A stretch of 64,000 bases of DNA from Ancylobacter polymorphus (GTDB taxonomy: Bacteria > Pseudomonadota > Alphaproteobacteria > Rhizobiales > Xanthobacteraceae). Where the stretch lies: positions 124,001 to 188,000 of the forward strand of contig NZ_JAUSUI010000007.1 of assembly GCF_030813495.1 (NCBI RefSeq). Direction: 5' to 3'. The notes under the pieces are model-generated. The model was not told where the DNA came from. It saw only the letters and a list, made by a program, of their open reading frames with translations, and made no database searches. This document shows, one piece after another, positions 59,046 to 64,000 of the stretch; within the stretch, counting starts at the first letter, position 1; each line of letters starts with the position of its first letter. The translations under genes and the position numbers were made by a program.

Positions 59046-59049
59046 GACC

Positions 59050-60891
59050 ATGGCCGGGACCTCATCCGCCAATGGCGCCGCCAACGGGGCCTCGCCGCTC
59101 GGGGCGGCCTATCCCATCACCGACCACACCTATGACGTTGTCGTGGTGGGCGCCGGCGGCGCGGGGCTGCGCGCCGTGGTCGGCTGTTCCGAGGCGGGGC
59201 TTCGCACCGCTTGCGTGACCAAGGTGTTCCCGACGCGCTCGCACACGGTGGCGGCGCAGGGCGGCATCGCCGCCTCGCTCGGCAATATGGGCACCGATGA
59301 CTGGCGCTATCACATGTACGACACCGTGAAGGGGTCGGACTGGCTGGGCGACCAGGACGCCATTGAGTATCTCGTGCGCCACGCCCCCGCCGCCGTCTAT
59401 GAGCTGGAGCATTGGGGCGTGCCGTTCTCGCGCACGGAGGAAGGCCGCATCTACCAGCGCCCCTTCGGCGGCATGACGGTGGACTATGGCAAGAGCCCGG
59501 CGCAGCGCACCTGCGCCGCCGCCGACCGCACCGGCCACGCCATTCTGCACACGCTGTACGGCGCGGCGCTAAAGCACTCGGCCGAGTTCTTCATCGAGTA
59601 TTTCGCCCTCGACCTGATCATGGACGAGGAGGGGCGCTGCCGCGGCCTCATCGCGCTGAAGATGGACGATGGCACGATCCACCGCTTCCGCGCGCAGACG
59701 GTGATCCTCGCCACCGGCGGCTATGGCCGCGCCTATTTCTCCGCCACCTCTGCCCATACCTGCACCGGCGACGGCAATGCCATGGTGCTGCGCGCCGGCC
59801 TGCCGCTGCAGGATATGGAGTTCGTGCAGTTCCACCCGACCGGCATTTACGGCTCGGGCTGCCTGATCACCGAGGGCGCGCGCGGCGAGGGCGGCTACCT
59901 CACCAATGCGGAGGGCGAGCGCTTCATGGAGCGCTATGCCCCCTCGGCCAAGGACCTTGCCTCGCGCGACGTGGTCTCCCGCTCCATGACGATGGAAATC
60001 CGCGAGGGGCGCGGCGTCGGCAAGAACAAGGACCACATCTACCTGCACCTCGACCATCTCGACCCGGCGATCCTGCATGAGCGCCTGCCGGGCATTTCCG
60101 AGAGCGCCAAGATCTTCGCCGGCGTCGACGTGACCAAGGAGCCGATCCCGGTGCTGCCGACCGTGCATTACAACATGGGTGGCATCCCCACGAACTTCCA
60201 CGGCGAGGTCGTCACCAAGAAGCACGGCAATCCGGACCATGTGGTGCCCGGGCTGATGGCGGTGGGCGAATGCGCCTGCGTCTCCATCCACGGCGCCAAC
60301 CGTCTCGGCTCCAACTCGCTGACCGACCTCGTGGTGTTCGGCCGCGCGGCGGCGCTGCGCTGCGCCGAACTGCTGACGCCGGGCGACAAGCAGCGCGAAC
60401 TGCCTTCCGGCTCCGCCGATCTCGCTCTGGCGCGCCTCGACCATTTCCGCAACGCGCAGGGTGGTACGCCGACCGCCGAACTGCGTCTGTCGATGCAGAA
60501 GGTGATGCAGAACAATTGCGCGGTCTACCGCACCGGCGAGGTGCTGGAGGAAGGGCGCAAGCTGATCGCTGGCGTGTTCGCCGGCTCCAGCGACATCCGC
60601 GTCACCGACCGCTCGCTGATCTGGAATTCCGATCTCATCGAGACGCTGGAATATGACAACCTGATCGCGCAGGCGAGCGTGACCATGGAAAGCGCCGCCG
60701 CCCGCACCGAGAGCCGCGGCGCCCATGCGCGCGAGGATTTTCCCGAGCGCGACGACGCCCATTGGATGAAGCACACGCTGGCCTTCATGGACTTCGAGAC
60801 GCAGTCCGTGCGCCTCGACGACCGGCCGGTGCACACTTACACGCTGTCGAACGACATCCAGTACATCGAGCCGCGCAAGCGGGTGTATTGA
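59050..60891 (+). CDS. sdhA: succinate dehydrogenase flavoprotein subunit
   Basis: A 613-residue catalytic subunit oxidising succinate to fumarate. The FAD-binding [12 protein letters not shown] is near residue 30, the covalent-FAD His is in [11 protein letters not shown], and HPTGIYGSG plus the late [10 protein letters not shown] motif are present. The ATG at 59050 follows sdhD by four bases. Standard length. Confidence 0.97.
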   Translation: MAGTSSANGAANGASPLGAAYPITDHTYDVVVVGAGGAGLRAVVGCSEAGLRTACVTKVFPTRSHTVAAQGGIAASLGNMGTDDWRYHMYDTVKGSDWLGDQDAIEYLVRHAPAAVYELEHWGVPFSRTEEGRIYQRPFGGMTVDYGKSPAQRTCAAADRTGHAILHTLYGAALKHSAEFFIEYFALDLIMDEEGRCRGLIALKMDDGTIHRFRAQTVILATGGYGRAYFSATSAHTCTGDGNAMVLRAGLPLQDMEFVQFHPTGIYGSGCLITEGARGEGGYLTNAEGERFMERYAPSAKDLASRDVVSRSMTMEIREGRGVGKNKDHIYLHLDHLDPAILHERLPGISESAKIFAGVDVTKEPIPVLPTVHYNMGGIPTNFHGEVVTKKHGNPDHVVPGLMAVGECACVSIHGANRLGSNSLTDLVVFGRAAALRCAELLTPGDKQRELPSGSADLALARLDHFRNAQGGTPTAELRLSMQKVMQNNCAVYRTGEVLEEGRKLIAGVFAGSSDIRVTDRSLIWNSDLIETLEYDNLIAQASVTMESAAARTESRGAHAREDFPERDDAHWMKHTLAFMDFETQSVRLDDRPVHTYTLSNDIQYIEPRKRVY

Positions 60892-60912
60892 GCCGGGGAA
60901 CGATCGCTCGCC

Positions 60913-61695
60913 ATGGTCCAGCTCACGCTTCCGAAGAACTCGCAGCTTGTCGAAGGCAAGGTGTGGCCCAAGCCCGCCGGCGCCAACCGGCTGACCGAGT
61001 ACAAGATCTACCGCTGGAACCCGGATGACGGGAAGAATCCGAGCGTCGACACCTATTATGTCGACCGCGACGATTGCGGGCCGATGGTGCTCGACGGGCT
61101 GATCTGGATCAAGAACAAGGTCGACCCGACGCTCACCTTCCGCCGCTCCTGCCGCGAGGGTATTTGCGGCTCGTGCTCGATGAACATCGACGGCACCAAC
61201 ACGCTCGCCTGCCTGAAGAGCATGGACGACGTGGACGCCTCCGCGGTGAAAATCTATCCGCTGCCGCACATGCCCGTGGTGAAGGACCTGGTGCCAGACC
61301 TCACCCAGTTCTACGCCCAGCACGCCTCGGTCGAGCCCTGGCTGCACACCGAGACGCCGGCGCCGGAAAAGGAATGGCGCCAGGGGCGGGGCGACCGCGA
61401 GAAGCTGGACGGGCTGTATGAGTGCATTCTCTGCGCCTGCTGCTCCACCTCCTGCCCGAGCTATTGGTGGAATGGCGACCGCTATCTCGGCCCCGCCGCC
61501 CTGCTGCAGGCCTATCGCTGGCTGATCGATTCGCGCGACGAGGCCACCGGCGAACGGCTGGACGACCTGGAAGACCCGTTCCGGCTCTATCGCTGCCACA
61601 CCATCATGAATTGCGCCAAGGCCTGCCCGAAGGGGCTGAACCCGGCCAAGGCCATCGCCGAAATCAAGAAGATGATGGTGGCGCGGCAGTTCTGA
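60913..61695 (+). CDS. sdhB: succinate dehydrogenase iron-sulfur subunit
   Basis: A 260-residue electron-transfer subunit. [2Fe-2S] ligands are in CREGICGSC and the Cys of NTLAC; [4Fe-4S] and [3Fe-4S] ligands are in [11 protein letters not shown] and [17 protein letters not shown]. It completes the operon 21 bases after sdhA. Confidence 0.97.
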   Translation: MVQLTLPKNSQLVEGKVWPKPAGANRLTEYKIYRWNPDDGKNPSVDTYYVDRDDCGPMVLDGLIWIKNKVDPTLTFRRSCREGICGSCSMNIDGTNTLACLKSMDDVDASAVKIYPLPHMPVVKDLVPDLTQFYAQHASVEPWLHTETPAPEKEWRQGRGDREKLDGLYECILCACCSTSCPSYWWNGDRYLGPAALLQAYRWLIDSRDEATGERLDDLEDPFRLYRCHTIMNCAKACPKGLNPAKAIAEIKKMMVARQF

Positions 61696-61765
61696 GCTTA
61701 ACCCCAACGGGCGAAGCCTCTATCCTGAGCCTCCGGGGCGCGCCGCCGCGCCGGGGGAGGAACCC

Positions 61766-62380
61766 ATGGATGCCTCGACGCTGCTCGCCTTCGCCGCGGC
61801 CTTCTTCGTTTTTGCCGCGAGTCCCGGCCCGGACAACATGACCATTGTTGCGCGCACGCTCGCGCATGGTGCGCCCTCCGGGCTTGCCTATGGTGCTGGC
61901 ACGGTCGCAGGGGTGCTCATCTTTCTCGGCCTCGCCGCCTGCGGCCTCTCTCTGCTGGCGCAGGAAATGGGCTGGCTGATGACGGTGCTGCGCTATGCCG
62001 GTGCCGCCTGGCTGGTCTGGATGGGCGTGCGGCTATGGACCGCCCCGCCGGTGGTGCCCGATTTGGCGCCCATGGCGGCGCGGCGCGGGCCGCTGCCGGA
62101 CTTTGCCACCGGCGTCGCGCTCAATCTCGGCAACCCGAAGATGCCGCTCTTTTATGTAGCGTTGCTGCCGAATGTGGTGGGCCCCTCCCTTACGCTCGGA
62201 CAGCTGGCGAGCCTGTCTGCCGTCATTCTTGCCGTAGAGGCGCTGGTGATCGGCGGCCATGTGCTGTTGGCGGGTCGTGCGCGCCGGCTCCTGCGGACGC
62301 CCAAGGTGGTGCGCCGGGTCAATCGCACCGCCGGCGGCGTGATGGTGGGTGCTGGTGTCGCGGTGGTGGCGGTCCGCTGA
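61766..62380 (+). CDS. LysE/RhtB family translocator
   Basis: A 204-residue inner-membrane exporter with about six helices. The hallmark SPGPDNMTIVARTLAHG lies near residues 19-35, and LNLGNPKMPLFYVALLP is the central block. It probably exports an amino acid or related metabolite. It is followed after four bases by gluQ, so the two may be co-transcribed. Confidence 0.92.
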   Translation: MDASTLLAFAAAFFVFAASPGPDNMTIVARTLAHGAPSGLAYGAGTVAGVLIFLGLAACGLSLLAQEMGWLMTVLRYAGAAWLVWMGVRLWTAPPVVPDLAPMAARRGPLPDFATGVALNLGNPKMPLFYVALLPNVVGPSLTLGQLASLSAVILAVEALVIGGHVLLAGRARRLLRTPKVVRRVNRTAGGVMVGAGVAVVAVR

Positions 62381-62384
62381 CGCC

Positions 62385-63251
62385 GTGACCCGCCCCGTCT
62401 TCCGCTTCGCGCCGAGCCCGAATGGGCCATTGCATCTCGGCCATGCGCGCTCCGCGCTGATCAATGGCGCGCTGGCGCGGGCCAGCGGGGGCCGGCTGCT
62501 GCTGCGGATTGAGGATATCGACGCCACCCGCTGCCGGCCCGCGTTCGAGGCCGGCATCTATGAAGACCTCGCCTGGCTCGGGCTGGACTGGGAGCGGCCG
62601 GTGCGCCGACAATCCCAGCACTTCGCCGACTATCGGTCCGCACTGGCCCGGCTGGAAGCGCTGGACCTGATCTATCCCAGCTTCGAGACCCGTGGCGATA
62701 TCCGCCGCGCTGTGGCCGAGCGGTCGGGTTGGCCGAGCGACCCGGATGGGGCGCCGCTGTTCCCGTTCCCCCGCGCGGCGATGAGTGCGGCGGAGCGCGC
62801 CCGGCGCGTGGCGGCGGGCGAGCCCTATGCGCTGCGCCTCGATATGGCGCGGGCTCAAGCGCTTGCGGTGGCGCGGGCGGGCCCCCTCGCCTGGCGAGAG
62901 GTGGATGCGGCGGGAGAAGGGACGAATATTGCCGCCGATCCGCTGGCCTGGGGCGATGTCATCCTGGCCCGCAAGGAGGTGCCGACCGCCTATCACCTCG
63001 CCGTGGTGGTGGACGATGCCCTGCAAGGTGTGACCCATGTGGTGCGCGGAGCGGACCTGAAGGCGGCGACCTCGGTGCATCGGGTCTTGCAGGTGCTGCT
63101 GGGCCTGCCGGCGCCGCTCTATACCCATCATGCGCTGCTGCTGGATGCGGAAGGGCGCAAGCTCTCCAAATCCATTGGCTCGCAGAGTCTGGCCTCCTTG
63201 CGTGCCGAGGGCGTGACGCCCGACGAGGTGCGGCGGCTCGCTGGCCTGTAG
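62385..63251 (+). CDS. gluQ: glutamyl-Q tRNA(Asp) synthetase
   Basis: A 288-residue truncated glutamyl-tRNA synthetase homologue that glutamylates queuosine in tRNA-Asp. The HIGH-like HLGHARSALIN is near residue 18, and KLSKS (KMSKS variant) is near 262; the anticodon-binding domain is missing, as in the family. The zinc cysteines of the E. coli enzyme are absent (YPSFETRGD stands in their place). The GTG at 62385 gives the family N-terminus. Confidence 0.93.
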   Translation: MTRPVFRFAPSPNGPLHLGHARSALINGALARASGGRLLLRIEDIDATRCRPAFEAGIYEDLAWLGLDWERPVRRQSQHFADYRSALARLEALDLIYPSFETRGDIRRAVAERSGWPSDPDGAPLFPFPRAAMSAAERARRVAAGEPYALRLDMARAQALAVARAGPLAWREVDAAGEGTNIAADPLAWGDVILARKEVPTAYHLAVVVDDALQGVTHVVRGADLKAATSVHRVLQVLLGLPAPLYTHHALLLDAEGRKLSKSIGSQSLASLRAEGVTPDEVRRLAGL

Positions 63252-63315
63252 CCGCCTTGCTCCCCGCCCCGGTTCGGCGCTACCGAGGGGGGACTCCCGC
63301 CACCGAGACGCCCTT

Positions 63316-64000
63316 ATGATTCCCTGGACCTTGCTCGATACCGCCCAAGTGCCCGATGGCGGCGAGCTGCGCCTCAAGCGGCGGGGCGATGAGTTCTCCA
63401 TCATGGCCGGCGCCACGGAGCTGATGAACAGCCGCCTCAGCGGCTCGGAACAGGCGCTGGCCACGCTTGTCTGCGGTCGCCTTGGGGTGCGGCCGGGAAT
63501 GTCGCTGCTGATCGGCGGGCTCGGCATGGGCTTCACCCTGCGTGCGGCGCTGGGGGAGGTGGGGCCCGAGGCCAGGCTCGTCGTGGCCGAGCTGGTGCCG
63601 GCGGTGATCGACTGGGCGCGCGGACCGATGGCGCCGCTGTTCGGCGACAGCCTCAACGATCCGCGCGTCACCCTCCAGGAGGGCGATGTCGCCCGGCTCA
63701 TCGGCGCGGGGCGGGCCGCCTATGACGCCATCCTGCTCGATGTCGACAATGGGCCGGGCGGGCTGACGCGGGCGGCCAATGACGGGCTCTACAGCCCCGC
63801 CGGCCTCGGCGCGGCATGGGCGGCACTGCGGCCGGGCGGGGTGCTGGCGGTGTGGTCTTCGGCGCCGGACAGCGGCTTCACCGGGCGCCTGCGCCGGGCG
63901 GGTTTTGCGGTGGAGGAGGCGCGGGTGCGCGCCCATGGCAAGAGCGGCGCGCGCCATGTCATCTGGATGGCGGAGAAGCCCGCCAAGCGTCCGCCCCCCG
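63316..64000 (+). CDS. spermidine synthase-like methyltransferase-fold protein, 3'-truncated by window
   Basis: 228 codons are visible and no stop is reached, so the gene continues beyond the window. It starts MIPWTLLDTAQVPDGGE. The SAM/decarboxy-SAM-binding fold is seen in LLIGGLGMGFTLRAAL, VVAELVPAVIDWARG and YDAILLDVDNGPGG. Such stand-alone spermidine-synthase-like proteins are common and often do not make spermidine. It lies 64 bases after gluQ in the same direction. Confidence 0.82.
   Translation, partial: MIPWTLLDTAQVPDGGELRLKRRGDEFSIMAGATELMNSRLSGSEQALATLVCGRLGVRPGMSLLIGGLGMGFTLRAALGEVGPEARLVVAELVPAVIDWARGPMAPLFGDSLNDPRVTLQEGDVARLIGAGRAAYDAILLDVDNGPGGLTRAANDGLYSPAGLGAAWAALRPGGVLAVWSSAPDSGFTGRLRRAGFAVEEARVRAHGKSGARHVIWMAEKPAKRPPP

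Overview
This 64 kb window is chromosomal DNA of a GC-rich alphaproteobacterium, most likely Hyphomicrobiales (Rhizobiales) and probably a Xanthobacteraceae/Ancylobacter/Starkeya-like lineage. The reasons are a MucR/Ros regulator, an alphaproteobacterial sdhCDAB operon, YihY, YggT-DUF167 and GluQRS genes of alphaproteobacterial type, very high GC at third codon positions, and intergenic palindromes of the kind scattered through Rhizobiales genomes. No prophage, transposase, integrase, CRISPR array or plasmid replication gene was seen. All functional calls rest on reading motifs and gene order by eye; no database search was run.

Region 1 (about 0.2-20.3 kb) is accessory metabolism centred on nitrogen heterocycles. 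After mucR, a TenA-like gene and an SDR gene (minus strand) lie divergent from a tight plus-strand purine operon: urate oxidase, a separate FAD subunit, a fused [2Fe-2S]-molybdenum xanthine-dehydrogenase-like protein, guanine deaminase, and a fused OHCU decarboxylase/5-hydroxyisourate hydrolase. Together these can take guanine through xanthine and urate to allantoin. Facing it is a minus-strand cluster: an ABC importer resembling the guanidine/urea-carboxylase-associated family, an NtaA/DszA-type FMN monooxygenase and a flavin reductase. A divergent TetR regulator precedes it, followed by an IorAB-like two-subunit molybdenum hydroxylase. The uptake-plus-oxygenation cluster has no obvious described substrate and is the best candidate for an undescribed system. 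gabD and a DUF1428 gene close the region.

Region 2 (20.4-44.5 kb) is mostly housekeeping: a Bax-inhibitor-1 protein; ybbA-ybbP divergent from a TesA-like esterase; an OafA-type acyltransferase with SGNH tail; an aldo-keto reductase; the chain dapF-mtaB-ftsY-yciB; a secreted GyrI-like protein; rlmN; argG; an SDR/AraC divergent pair; a PPOX-family protein; an M50 protease with CBS domains; two small conserved proteins; typA with an unusual leader; a GNAT protein; and YggT/DUF167.

Region 3 (44.7-64.0 kb) starts with a tRNA-Ala(CGC). It continues with an unrecognised membrane protein paired with a membrane-anchored ClpP-like protein, a lemA-TPM-TPM operon, YihY, UDP-glucose dehydrogenase, DsbB overlapping an HNH nuclease, a serine esterase, an M23 endopeptidase, a PHB-depolymerase-type esterase, sdhCDAB behind a palindromic candidate operator, a LysE exporter, gluQ, and a spermidine-synthase-like gene cut by the window end.
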